Assembly: GCA_958418815.1 (NCBI GenBank)
Contig: CATZGB010000012.1
Span: forward strand, 10,890-74,889
Direction: 5' to 3'
Length of the DNA stretch: 64,000 nucleotides
From: an uncultured Bacteroidales bacterium
GTDB taxonomy: Bacteria; Bacteroidota; Bacteroidia; Bacteroidales; Muribaculaceae
Shown here: positions 46,639-56,400 of the stretch, piece by piece
Numbering within the stretch: position 1 is the stretch's first letter
Layout: each line of letters starts with the position of its first letter
Program-made: the position numbers and the translations under genes
Notes under the pieces: generated by a model
What the model saw: the letters and a program-made list of their open reading frames with translations, nothing else
Databases searched by the model: none
Told to the model about the DNA's origin: nothing

Positions 46639-48840
46639 ATGAAATCTATCATAAAGAATCTTTCACTGGGGCTGGTGGCCGGATTGGCCATCGCCGGATT
46701 CTCGGCATGCCAGGACGACATCGACACTCCCCGCTTAATAGACGAGGTGCCGGTGGCGACCATGAAGCCCAATTCAACCATCCTTGAGGTCAAGGAACTG
46801 TTCTGGGAAGACAACACACCCTATTGCAAGCAAATCGGGGCCAAGGAAAACGGCGACCATTACATCGTGAAGGGGCGCGTCATCTCCAACGACATGCCCG
46901 GCAACGTGTTCAAGTCGCTCTACATCCAGGACGAGACAGCCGCGTTGCCCCTGTCAATCAACCAGTACAACCTCTACCTCTCATACCGCGTGGGACAGGA
47001 GGTGGTCATCGACCTGACCGGGCTTTACATCGGCCGCTACGCCGGTCTCGAGCAGATGGGATATCCCCAGTGGAGCGCCCGCGACAACGCCTACCAGCCC
47101 ACATTCATGCAGCCCGGCATCCTTGAGGGACACATCGAGCTCAACGGCCTGCCCGAGCCGGCCAAAATCGACACCCTGCTGGTGACATCGATCTCTGACC
47201 TGAACACCAACGCGACCACCCCCGAGTACCTTCGGAAGATGCAGGGACAGCTCGTGCGCGTCAACAACGTCAAGTTCATCCCCCAGGACGGCCTCGACGT
47301 GCTGGGCATATACCACGAGAATGTCAGCCAGAAAATCCAGGACGCGTCAGGCTCGCAGCTGACTGTCCGCACCTCGGGCTATTCCAATTTCTGGAACACC
47401 CCGCTGCCTGACGAAAACGGCGACATCGTCGGAATCCTCGGATACTATTACTCCAGCACCGACCCCGCCGACTCCTGGCAGATAACCCTCATAGACAAGG
47501 AGGGCATGATGAACTTCGGCAACCCGACCCTGCCGCTGGGCAGCAAGGAGCGTCCATACACCGTGGCCGAGGCTGTGAAGGCCGAGACACAGGGCACAGC
47601 ACCCACAGGATGGGTAGAGGGCTACATCGTCGGCACAATCGCCCCCGAGGTTGAAAACATCACCTCGTCGTCACAGATCGAGTGGGGAGCAGACGCCACC
47701 CTGGCTTCATCAGTGGTCATCAGTGCCACCAAGGACACCCGCGACCTCAACGAATGCCTGGTGATGGAGCTGCCCCAGAACTCAGTCATGCGCGCCTACG
47801 TCGCCCTGGCCAACCACCCCGACAACCTCGGCAAGAAGCTGATGGTGCTTGGCCGTCTTGACAAGTACATGGGCACATTCGGCGTCACCGGCAACACCGG
47901 CACAGCCGACGAGTTCGTACTCGAAGGTGTGGAAATCATCGTCGGCGGCACCGGCACAGAGGATGACCCCTACGATGTCAACAAGGTCATCGGCTTCAAC
48001 CCCCAGTCAACCACCGACTCGGAATATCCCGGTGTGTGGGTGAAGGGTTATATCGTCGGCACCTACCACGACTATGACGCCCACTTCGAGACCGCCAACG
48101 CGTCAAACAACAACATCCTGCTGGCCGACAGCCCCGACGTGAAAGACAAGTCGAAATGCATCGACGTGCAGCTCCCCTTCGGCGATGTCCGCACAGCCCT
48201 CAACCTGGCCAACAATCCCGGCATGCTCGGAGCGCAGGTGGTGCTTTACGGCGATGTGCTGAAATACAACACAATGCCCGGCCTCAAGAACACCTCGAAA
48301 TACAAAATCATCTCGCAGGGCACAGGCGGCGACACCCCGACCCCTCCCGCCGCTGCCGACGGCCTCGACGAGACCTTCGACGGCTCGACATCCCTCCCCT
48401 CGGGCTGGAAGTCGGTGTTGGTGGCAGGCAACAAGAACTGGTATGTGGCCACATTCTCCAACAACAACTACGCCTCCATGACAGGCTACAAGGGCACCGC
48501 CCCGTTTGACTCCTGGCTGGTGTCTCCCGCCGTCGACCTCTCCAAGGTGTCGTCAAAGACCCTGTCGTTCACCTCGCAGGTCAACGGCTACGGCTCGACC
48601 ACCTCGACCATCGAGGTCTTCGTCCTCAGCTCTGACGACCCCGCCACCGCCACCAAGACCAAGCTCCCCGCGGCATGGCCCGCAGCCCCCGCGTCGGGCT
48701 ACTCCTCCTGGCTCAGCTCAGGCTCGCTCGACCTGTCGGCTTTCTCCGGCACAGTCTACATCGGCTTCCGCTACGCCGCCACCGAGGACTCCAACTACGC
48801 CACCTGGTGTATCGACAATGTAGCGATTCCCGCCAAGTGA
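46639..48840 (+). CDS. DUF5689-DUF6359-DUF6359 lipoprotein
   Basis: Protein of 733 residues; lipobox AGFSAC (Cys24). DUF5689 region (about 45-295) with ILEVKELFW, HYIVKGRVISNDMPGNVFKSLYIQD and GDIVGILGYYYSS. Two DUF6359-type repeats (about 300-430 and 435-565) each open with GS/GTxxxPYxV and contain WVEGYIVGT or WVKGYIVGT. A C-terminal anchor-J-like sandwich (about 580-733) has LDETFDGSTSLPSGW and DSWLVSPAVDL. It is a clear paralogue of the previous gene with two extra modules. It probably acts with the receptor at the cell surface; ligand unknown. Confidence 0.8.
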   Translation: MKSIIKNLSLGLVAGLAIAGFSACQDDIDTPRLIDEVPVATMKPNSTILEVKELFWEDNTPYCKQIGAKENGDHYIVKGRVISNDMPGNVFKSLYIQDETAALPLSINQYNLYLSYRVGQEVVIDLTGLYIGRYAGLEQMGYPQWSARDNAYQPTFMQPGILEGHIELNGLPEPAKIDTLLVTSISDLNTNATTPEYLRKMQGQLVRVNNVKFIPQDGLDVLGIYHENVSQKIQDASGSQLTVRTSGYSNFWNTPLPDENGDIVGILGYYYSSTDPADSWQITLIDKEGMMNFGNPTLPLGSKERPYTVAEAVKAETQGTAPTGWVEGYIVGTIAPEVENITSSSQIEWGADATLASSVVISATKDTRDLNECLVMELPQNSVMRAYVALANHPDNLGKKLMVLGRLDKYMGTFGVTGNTGTADEFVLEGVEIIVGGTGTEDDPYDVNKVIGFNPQSTTDSEYPGVWVKGYIVGTYHDYDAHFETANASNNNILLADSPDVKDKSKCIDVQLPFGDVRTALNLANNPGMLGAQVVLYGDVLKYNTMPGLKNTSKYKIISQGTGGDTPTPPAAADGLDETFDGSTSLPSGWKSVLVAGNKNWYVATFSNNNYASMTGYKGTAPFDSWLVSPAVDLSKVSSKTLSFTSQVNGYGSTTSTIEVFVLSSDDPATATKTKLPAAWPAAPASGYSSWLSSGSLDLSAFSGTVYIGFRYAATEDSNYATWCIDNVAIPAK

Positions 48841-48872
48841 CACAGACCCTGACCATAATCCCTGAATGATAC

Positions 48873-48904
48873 GCGGGGCGCCCCTCTCGACAGGAGCGCC
48901 CCGC
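48873..48904 (+). terminator. Hairpin after the DUF5689 cluster
   Basis: GCGGGGCGCCCCT (48873-48885) pairs with AGGAGCGCCCCGC (48892-48904) with one mismatch around 6 nt, followed by CTTTCAAAT. It lies 32 bp past the stop. Confidence 0.7.
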
Positions 48905-48940
48905 CTTTCAAATACCCCCTCAACCACCCGAGACATCACC

Positions 48941-50785
48941 ATGGCCCACCCTACACAGACACCCACCACGGCCCCGACGCGCGCAGCCGCCATCTGCCGC
49001 GGCATTCTGCGGCCTGTCACCGACAACCCCCGATTTTTCATCGCCGCGCTGCTCGCCGGAGCCGCCGTGCCATGGATTTTCGCCATCACCCAGGGGGCCA
49101 AGATACTTTGGCTGATGCTGTTCGCCACCATCCAGAGCGCGACGATCGCTTACCTGCTCTGTCTGCTCATGGGACTCATAGGCAACCGTCACGCCAGGCT
49201 CGCGGCCAAGGCCGCCGTGATGCTCATCCTCGGCGTGGCGCTGCTCGCCGAGGCGGCATCCATCGCCATGACCGGAGCGCCCCTCGACACCGACTCCGTC
49301 AACCTCCTCCTGGAGACCAACCGACACGAGGCAAGCGGCTTTTTCTCGCAATACCTCACCCTCAAGGCAGCCGCGACAATAATCCTCATCTTCGTGGCAA
49401 TCATGGCCATCGCGACTTTGTTTAGATTGGCTATCAACAAGTTGAAGAAAAATAGGGGGGGACAAATGTCGACACGGGCCATAGCAGCGGCTATCCTGCT
49501 GGCAATCCTGCTGGCCGGGGGCGCGCGGCTCGCCGGACTGCTGCGGCCGCTCTGCATCGACGATTACAGGCAACTGCTGGAATGGGCCGCGCAAGACCCC
49601 GGCAATCCGGTGTTGATACGCACCAACCAGCTGAGATTCGGCGACCCACTGTCGAAATGGACCTACATCGTCCGGGATATCTCGCTGCAGCGCCGCAACA
49701 TCCCGGCTTGGGAGCAGACCCAGCGCGACCTCCTCGGCATGCCTGTCAGCGGCGACGGCTCACGCGACTTCAACATCATCATTATAATCGGCGAGTCGTT
49801 CATACGCGCCCACACACCGCTCTACGGCTATTATCTCCCTACCACACCCCGCCTATGCCGCGAGGAGGAGCGGGGCAACCTCGTGGTGTTCGCCGACATG
49901 ATCGCCCCGGCCAACTTCACCACCACCTCGATGCGCAATTTCCTAAACCTCAACGACCTCTCGGCCGGGGAGGAGTGGACCCAAGGGGGCTACTTCCCGC
50001 TGGTGGTCAAGAAAGCCGGATGGAAGGTTGCCCATTACGACAACCAGACCGTCTCACGCTCGTCAGACGCGGGCATCTCACGGATGATATACTCCCCGGT
50101 CAACCTCGCCCACACCTACGACCAGGTCTCCGACACCCTCTTTGACTACGACGGCGATTTCACCACCTATGTCAATGCGAGGCTGCGCCCGCGCGACATG
50201 CCGGGAAAAAAGATGGTGACATACCACCTCTGGGGACAACACTTCGCGGCAGCCGACCGTTTCCCCGGCACCCCGAGGTTCACCGCCGCCGACATCACCG
50301 CCGACCGCCCCTGGCTCGACGACAAGCGCCGCCAGGAGGTGGCCGACTATGACAGCGCCACCTATTACAACGACTCTGTCGTGGGGGCGATCATCGATTA
50401 CTGGCGCGACACCCCGGCGCTGGTGGTATATTTCTCAGACCACGGGGAGGACTGCTGGGACCTCGCCCCGGTCGTGGCTCGCAACAAGCCTATGCCCGAC
50501 GACCCCGCCTGGCTCGACCGCCAGTATCATGTCCCCTTCCTCGTCTGGATGTCTGACAGCTTCCGCGCCGCCCATCCCGACCTTGAGGCAAGGATAAGGG
50601 AAGCGGCCACCCGCAGGGGGACGCTCGACAACCTGGGGCAGGCAATCATCGGCCTGGCCGGAATCCAGGCCCCCTGCTACCGTCCCGACCGCGACATCAC
50701 CTCCCCGGCCTACCGTCCCGGCGCGAGGGTCACCGCCGAGGGCTACCGGTTTGACGACCTGGCCGCGCAGGCCCGAGGCGAATGA
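48941..50785 (+). CDS. Phosphoethanolamine-transferase-like sulfatase-fold membrane enzyme
   Basis: Protein of 614 residues from the ATG at 48941 (MAHPTQTP); an in-frame ATG at 48866 lies before the terminator hairpin and is unlikely. Four or five membrane helices (about 32-200) precede a periplasmic catalytic domain: metal-binding GES (284-286) with FIRAHTPLYGYYLPTTPRL, the nucleophile threonine region ANFTTTSMRNF (T327-329) and YFSDHGEDCWD (D500, H501). This is the EptA/CptA layout, which moves phosphoethanolamine onto lipid A, core sugars or other glycans. Acceptor unknown. Confidence 0.85.
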   Translation: MAHPTQTPTTAPTRAAAICRGILRPVTDNPRFFIAALLAGAAVPWIFAITQGAKILWLMLFATIQSATIAYLLCLLMGLIGNRHARLAAKAAVMLILGVALLAEAASIAMTGAPLDTDSVNLLLETNRHEASGFFSQYLTLKAAATIILIFVAIMAIATLFRLAINKLKKNRGGQMSTRAIAAAILLAILLAGGARLAGLLRPLCIDDYRQLLEWAAQDPGNPVLIRTNQLRFGDPLSKWTYIVRDISLQRRNIPAWEQTQRDLLGMPVSGDGSRDFNIIIIIGESFIRAHTPLYGYYLPTTPRLCREEERGNLVVFADMIAPANFTTTSMRNFLNLNDLSAGEEWTQGGYFPLVVKKAGWKVAHYDNQTVSRSSDAGISRMIYSPVNLAHTYDQVSDTLFDYDGDFTTYVNARLRPRDMPGKKMVTYHLWGQHFAAADRFPGTPRFTAADITADRPWLDDKRRQEVADYDSATYYNDSVVGAIIDYWRDTPALVVYFSDHGEDCWDLAPVVARNKPMPDDPAWLDRQYHVPFLVWMSDSFRAAHPDLEARIREAATRRGTLDNLGQAIIGLAGIQAPCYRPDRDITSPAYRPGARVTAEGYRFDDLAAQARGE

Positions 50786-50847
50786 ACCTACCGCCCCCGC
50801 CATCCGTTTTTTCGATGGAGGGTATCGCAATTATCCTCGGCAGACTG

Positions 50848-50878
50848 TTTGAAAGAGATGTGGTCCTGACTAATTTTG
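50848..50878 (+). promoter_or_regulatory. Consensus promoter of the small-gene/ThrE operon
   Basis: TTTG (50848-50851), exactly 19 nt, TAATTTTG (50871-50878): a full match to the Bacteroidetes consensus. Confidence 0.85.
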
Positions 50879-50913
50879 CGGCGTCATCGGGAAATCACTC
50901 CTGATGACCGACC

Positions 50914-50934
50914 GGGAAGCCTCCGGGGCTTCCC
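50914..50934 (+). repeat. Leader hairpin before the small membrane gene
   Basis: GGGAAGCC (50914-50921) pairs exactly with GGCTTCCC (50927-50934) around 5 nt. It lies in the transcribed leader, about 30 nt after the expected transcription start and 17 nt before the ATG, so it could affect translation or stability. Confidence 0.6.
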
Positions 50935-50951
50935 ACAACAAAGTATAAGTT

Positions 50952-51164
50952 ATGGACCAGCCAATGATTATCTGGTGTGTGATAATGGGGATTCTGCTCC
51001 TCACGTTTGTCTTCCACGCTTTCGAGAAGCTGCGCGACCAGCGCCGCCATTCCCCGTTGATTCACCGCCGCCACCACCTGATAGAGCTCGGCAAGGAACG
51101 CGAGATGTTCTTCATCCCGGGCGACAGGAAAGATGAGGAATATGAAGAATACGACGACGAGTAG
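50952..51164 (+). CDS. Small single-pass membrane protein of unknown function
   Basis: Protein of 70 residues: MDQPMIIWCVIMGILLLTFVFHAFEK gives one membrane helix (about 5-24), then a basic, His-rich part (RRHSPLIHRRHH) and a strongly acidic tail (DRKDEEYEEYDDE). It is supported as a real gene by the consensus promoter upstream and by overlap with the next reading frame by 23 bp, which suggests coupled translation with the ThrE subunit. No family recognised. Confidence 0.6.
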   Translation: MDQPMIIWCVIMGILLLTFVFHAFEKLRDQRRHSPLIHRRHHLIELGKEREMFFIPGDRKDEEYEEYDDE

Positions 51165-51912
51165 ACTCGACTTCCTTGGCGAATACGCCGCGTGGCTCCT
51201 GGGCTGCGGGGCGACATGCATACGCATCGAGAAGAACATAAACCGCATGGCGAGAGCCTTCGGGGTCGACGCGGGAGTGACCATCATGCCACGCCACGTC
51301 GAAATCTATGCCAGGTCTCCGCAGGGCGACCTGGCATTGCCCGTGGTCATACGCCAGGCGCCCCATTGCGGGCTCAACTTCACCGTCAACACCCGCCTGA
51401 GCCGCCTGAGCTGGGAGGTCGCCGACGGCAAAATCGGTTACGACGAGGCGGTAAGCCGGTTCGCCGAAATCACCGCGACCCCGCCCACACCCCGCAACGA
51501 GGTGCTGCTGCTGGCCTCCATGGCCAACGCCTCATTCTGCCGCCTCTTCGGAGGCGACCTGACAGCCGTGCTGGTGGTGTTTGTCGCCACCCTCGCCGGT
51601 TTCAAGCTGAAACAGATGATGATGGCCGACCGGCGCGACATCCGGCTGGTCTTCCTCTGTTGCGCCTTCTTCTCGGCCGCCATCTGCGCGGGCGCCCATA
51701 TCTTCGAGTGGGGCACGACCCCCGAGATAGCCCTCGGGACAAGCGTGCTTTACCTCATCCCCGGTGTGCCATACATCAACTCGGTCAGCGACCTGCTGGC
51801 CTGCCATTACCTCTGCGCCTTCAGCCGGTTTGTCGACGCGCTGGTGCTGACGGCCTGCCTCTCGGTGGGGCTGTGTGCCGGTATGTACCTCCTTGGGCTG
51901 CGGATGTTCTGA
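51142..51912 (+). CDS. ThrE-type threonine/serine exporter, N-terminal half
   Basis: Protein of 256 residues from MKNTTTSRLDFLG; an ATG three codons earlier (51133) is possible. The soluble N-part (GEYAAWLLGCGATCIRIEKNINRMARAFG, read as family PF06738) leads into about five membrane helices, with YLIPGVPYINSVSDLL typical of the family. It pairs with the separate second half encoded 40 bp downstream to form an exporter of small amino acids. Family members can also carry dicarboxylates, so the substrate is not certain. Confidence 0.88.
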   Translation: MKNTTTSRLDFLGEYAAWLLGCGATCIRIEKNINRMARAFGVDAGVTIMPRHVEIYARSPQGDLALPVVIRQAPHCGLNFTVNTRLSRLSWEVADGKIGYDEAVSRFAEITATPPTPRNEVLLLASMANASFCRLFGGDLTAVLVVFVATLAGFKLKQMMMADRRDIRLVFLCCAFFSAAICAGAHIFEWGTTPEIALGTSVLYLIPGVPYINSVSDLLACHYLCAFSRFVDALVLTACLSVGLCAGMYLLGLRMF

Positions 51913-51952
51913 GCGGCCCCGCCAAACGCTTACTCCCCCTGACATTCATCAT

Positions 51953-52447
51953 ATGGAACCGACACTGATATTGAGAATTCTTGAGGACGGATTGTTCGCG
52001 GCGATAGCATCAATCGGTTTTTCCTCAATCAGCAACACCCCGAGGCGCGCCTACCTCTGCTGCGGGGTGACCGCCGCCGTGGGCCACGCCATGCGTTTCA
52101 TCCTGATGGAACCCGGCTTGGGAGACATGGGCATCATCTGGGCCAGCACCATCGCGGCCTTTGTCATCGGCATACTCGGGGTGTTGCTCGCCCCGACGGT
52201 GAAATGCCCCGCCGAGGTCTGTCTCTGCCCCGCCCTGCTGCCGATGATTCCGGGAATGTATGCCTACCGCGCCGTGGCCGCCACCATCTCATGTCTCTCG
52301 GCTACCGACGAGCCGGCGTTCAACCATTACCTCTACCTGCTCAACTACAACGGCATGACCTGCGTGTTTGTAATCATCGGCATGGTGGTGGCCGTCAACC
52401 TGCCGGTCTTCATGATGAAACGCATCTCATTCCAGGCCACCCGCTGA
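51953..52447 (+). CDS. ThrE-type exporter, C-terminal half (ThrE_2)
   Basis: Protein of 164 residues starting MEPTLILRILEDG at 51953, with four or five membrane helices. The family block FSSISNTPRRAYLCCGVTAAVGH and CPALLPMIPGMYAYRA are diagnostic of the ThrE_2 domain. It completes the split exporter with the previous gene. A LysR regulator follows 40 bp later. Confidence 0.9.
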   Translation: MEPTLILRILEDGLFAAIASIGFSSISNTPRRAYLCCGVTAAVGHAMRFILMEPGLGDMGIIWASTIAAFVIGILGVLLAPTVKCPAEVCLCPALLPMIPGMYAYRAVAATISCLSATDEPAFNHYLYLLNYNGMTCVFVIIGMVVAVNLPVFMMKRISFQATR

Positions 52448-52487
52448 GCCGACCTCAACCCATTCATCCCCCATCCCTATCCTGATC

Positions 52488-53393
52488 ATGGAACTACGAC
52501 AACTCCGATACTTCGTCAAGGCCGCCGAGACCCTCAGCTTCTCCGAGGCCGCCCGCGCCCTCAACATTGCCCAAAGCACCCTCTCGCAACAGATAAAACA
52601 GCTCGAGGATGACCTCGGGGTCACCCTCTTCAACCGCCCGGGCCACTCCCTGACCCTCACCGAGCCGGGCGAGGAACTGCTCCCCAGGGCCCGCCGCACC
52701 CTATGCGAGGCCCAGGCATGCGTCAGCCGCATGCAAGACCTCGGCAAGCTGCTGGCCGGGACACTCGACATCGGTGTCACCTACTCCTTCAGCCCGATTC
52801 TCACCGAGACCATCATAGACTTCATGAAGCTCCACCCCGCCGTCAAGCTCAACATCCACTACAAGCCGATGGCCGAACTCATGGAGATGCTCCACGAGCG
52901 GGCCGTCGACTTCGTGCTGGCCTTCCGCCCCCTGGTGTGCGACGATGAGATAGAGTCACACATGCTGTTTGACAACCAGCTGTCGGTCATCGTGCGCGAC
53001 AACCACACCCTCGCCGGGCTGCCGCGTGTCACACTCGCCCAGCTCGCCCGACACGACCTTGCGCTGCCCACCCGCGGCCTGCAGGCCCGCAACGCCTTCG
53101 ACCACTGCGTCGCCCCCCACCTCTTCCCCCTGAAGGTCAAAATCGAACTGAACGAGGTCAACATACTGCTCAAGCTCATCAAGCAGAGCGACCTCGTCAC
53201 CGTGCTGGCCGAGGCCACCGTCCACAACGAGACCGGCATCCGCGCCATCCCGCTCGACATCCCGTCGAACAACATGGAGGGATGCGTCCACATGCTCCGC
53301 GACAGCTACCACAAGCATTCGGCCCTGGAGTTCATCCGCCTGTTGAAAGAGTCAAACGCGGTGCGCCAGCGCGTCCGCGACTGGTTTCGCTGA
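52488..53393 (+). CDS. LysR-family transcriptional regulator
   Basis: Protein of 301 residues: N-terminal winged helix-turn-helix (about 1-62: MELRQLRYFVKAAETLSFSE and QSTLSQQIKQLEDDLGVTLF), linker helix, and an effector-binding domain (about 90-295: GTLDIGVTYSFSPILTE). It is in line with the split ThrE genes with 40 bp between, so it may be co-transcribed with them and respond to an amino acid or related metabolite (inference). Confidence 0.92.
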   Translation: MELRQLRYFVKAAETLSFSEAARALNIAQSTLSQQIKQLEDDLGVTLFNRPGHSLTLTEPGEELLPRARRTLCEAQACVSRMQDLGKLLAGTLDIGVTYSFSPILTETIIDFMKLHPAVKLNIHYKPMAELMEMLHERAVDFVLAFRPLVCDDEIESHMLFDNQLSVIVRDNHTLAGLPRVTLAQLARHDLALPTRGLQARNAFDHCVAPHLFPLKVKIELNEVNILLKLIKQSDLVTVLAEATVHNETGIRAIPLDIPSNNMEGCVHMLRDSYHKHSALEFIRLLKESNAVRQRVRDWFR

Positions 53394-53407
53394 CCCGGCC
53401 AAAACCA

Positions 53408-53446
53408 CAACGGTCTCACGGCGCTGCATGAGCCGTGAGACCGTTG
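53408..53446. terminator. 15-bp hairpin between convergent genes
   Basis: CAACGGTCTCACGGC (53408-53422) and its exact complement (53432-53446) enclose 9 nt between the LysR 3' end and the 3' end of the giant surface protein. It can serve both strands. Confidence 0.8.
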
Positions 53447-53483
53447 TCAATCATAGCCAGCCGCCACAGAGGCGACCGGAGTG

Positions 53484-56400
53484 TCACCTCACATGGATGC
53501 CTGATGTGACGGTCGCCGCCTTGACCAGGTAGAGGCCCGGGGCGACAGGAATCGTGGCTGAGCCACCCTCGGCCCTTGCCGCCGCCACGAGGACTCCGTC
53601 GGGACGATAGACATTCACCATCGTCCCGTCGGCCACCCCGGCCACGGTTATGGCACCGCGACGCGCGCTTATGGCCGCCTCCATCTCTGCCTCAGCGAGG
53701 TCTGCCCCCGACTGGGAGATGTCAAAGGCGACTGTGGCCATCGCGCTTTCGCCCGAGGCGTAGCGCGCCGTCACACCGGCGGTGTGCTTCCCGGCCGAGA
53801 GATTCTCAAGCATGTATGAGGTCTCGGTGGTCGACGCTATCTTCTCATCGTCGAGATACACCTCATAGCCCAGCACCGCGCCCGGCACACGGGCCGGCTC
53901 CTGGCGCGTCACGCCCGGGATATTGTCGGGCATGCCGATGAAGATGTCGTCGATGGCCAGCAGGTAGTTGTTGATGTCGGAGACACAACGTATCGCGACA
54001 TATCTCGCCTGCTGCGGCACAGGGGTCACAATCTGTGTCCACTCGTCATAGTCGACCGTGACAGGATCGCCGATCCAGATGAAGTCGTCGGCCTCCTTGC
54101 CGTCGGTGGAGTAGCCCACCATCAGTGTCTCCTCGTAGCGCCACCAGTAGCCCCTGGCCCAGAAGCTTATCACGAAGTCGTCGGCCATGTCGAGACGCGG
54201 CGATATTATGTAGTCGTCGTTGGCGATGCCGTGGCGGTTGCTCCAGGCCACCAGCACCTTCTCCCCGCTGTGGGTGTCGACCACCCCCGATGACATGTCG
54301 GGCTCGGCCTTGGAGGGGTTCATCACGATGAACGCCATCGGCTCGCCGGCGTTGGGGAACTCATAGTTGGGGGAGAAATATGTCTCGTCGCCGTCACCGT
54401 CGATATACGACCATCCAAGCTCCCCGGGGGAGTTTATGGCCCAGTCGTCATGCCCCTCGAAATCCTCGAAGAGGTCGGTCAGCACATTCCAGCGCAACAG
54501 TTTGCTGGCAGGCTCGCCGGTCTCGTCGAGCATGATGTTGAACGGCATGGCCACTGCCTCGGTCAGGGTCAGCGACAGGTCGGAGTCGGCCTCACCCCTT
54601 ACGGTCACCTCTTGGGTCAGCGTCTCGAAACCCTTCTTGACGCAGGTGAGGAGATATTCCCCTTCCCAGACATCCCTGAACACCACTTTCCCCTCGGCGT
54701 CGGCCTCGGCGGAATAGCTGTGGATGTTGTCCTTTCCGGCCAGCAGCACGGCGGCTGATGAGGCATCCTCGCCCGGAGCGTTGGTCAGCAGGGTCACAGA
54801 AACGTCGGAGGTCAGCAGGCGCGGCACGGCAGGCGAAAATGAGGCAAACGAACGGTTGCCGTCGGCGTAGACAGCCTTGACCGCGAAGCGGTACATGCCC
54901 TTTGCGGCATCACTCCAGGAGGCATCCTCCAGAGTGGTGGCCGTAACCGGCGACTCGGTCAGGCCCACCCATCGGTCGGTCGCGGCCTCGTCACCCTGGG
55001 CCAACCGCCAGACATCATATCCCACGGCGAGGGTCGACGCGGCGGGGGCAGCGGCGCGGGGCGCGCCATAAGGCAATCCGGAGGCCCGCAGGGTAAGGTT
55101 GCCCCGGAATATGTAGCTGTTGTCATCGGCATAGCGGCTGACAAACGGCTCTGTGCGGTAATCTTTGGTCATCACCATCTTATGCTGCATACGGGGCCAC
55201 GCGTCATCATCGGCCGAGCCGTCCATGCAGAGGCGGGCGTCGCCGCGCAGGGTGAAGAGCGCCCCTCGGGGAGCCACCACCGGATAGCGCAGCACATGCT
55301 CATGCCAGTTGTAGTTCTCGCTCTCCAGGCCGTTGGCCTCGTAGAGTATGCGGTTGGTCGGATTGCCATCCTCGTCGAGGTCGAAGACAATGACATCAAC
55401 CGGCAGGCCGGGGGTGGCCGAGTTCCAGACATTCCAGGCAACGGAGGTGAACACGGCGGGGGTGTCATATATCACACCTACGGCGGTGTATGGGGTTACG
55501 GCCGACATCTCCATGTTGTGGACGTAATTGTCGGTGCCGTCGTCATAGCGGAATGTCACCGGGCTGTCCTCGGGAGCCTCCCAGGCCACCCTGGCCATGG
55601 CGCGGTCTGCTTCAGCCGAGACATTCCCCGGCGCGATGAGCTTCTCACGCAGGGTGAACACCGGCAGCTCCAGGTCGCCGTCGAGGGACTCGACCTCATA
55701 TGTGGCCGACTCATAATTGATGGCGTGGACATCCACCGTGTAGCCACCCTTGCGGTACACACCTCCGACCGAGAAGTTGCCGTCGCGGTCGGTCACACCC
55801 GACAGCGCGTCATAGCCGTGGATGCTGACAGTCGCGTTTTCCAAGCCGTGGCCATCGGTGTCGACCACGCGTCCGCTGACTGTGGCGACAGGTATCGGGG
55901 TGAGGGGTATCTCCACCTCGAGATGTTGCAGCGCCGACAGCTCGTAGCTTCCCGAGCGCGACTCAAAGCCAAACTTCTCGACACTCCAGGCATATGTGCC
56001 GGGGGCAATCTCGATGAACTCGAAGAGGCCGTCAGCACCTGTGGTCACCGGCTGCCATTCCTCCCCGAAGGTCACCGTGGCCCCCTCCAGGGGGTCGGTG
56101 CCGTCGGTCACCTTGCCGGTAAGCCACGAGGCGGTGTTCTCCTCGATGGTGACATTCGAGACATATAGCGTGGGCAATCCAGGCTCCCAGCTGGCGTGAA
56201 AACCGACGTGGTATATCCCGGTCTCGGTGATTTCAGGCAGATAGAGATATGTGCGGTTGAGCATGCGCAGGTCTGTGGTGAACTCCTTCACCACCGTCTG
56301 CTGCCCCTCCACCGATGCCTCCCGGCCCAGAGTGACGGTGTAATGGGCCGGATATGTGGCGTTCATGCAACCCGCGTCATAGACGACCTTGTAGGCTTTC

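Noticed and set aside
48866..48940. Upstream in-frame start for the phosphoethanolamine-transferase-like gene
   Set aside because: It would place the terminator hairpin (48873-48904) inside the coding sequence; the ATG at 48941 leads directly to a normal N-terminus.
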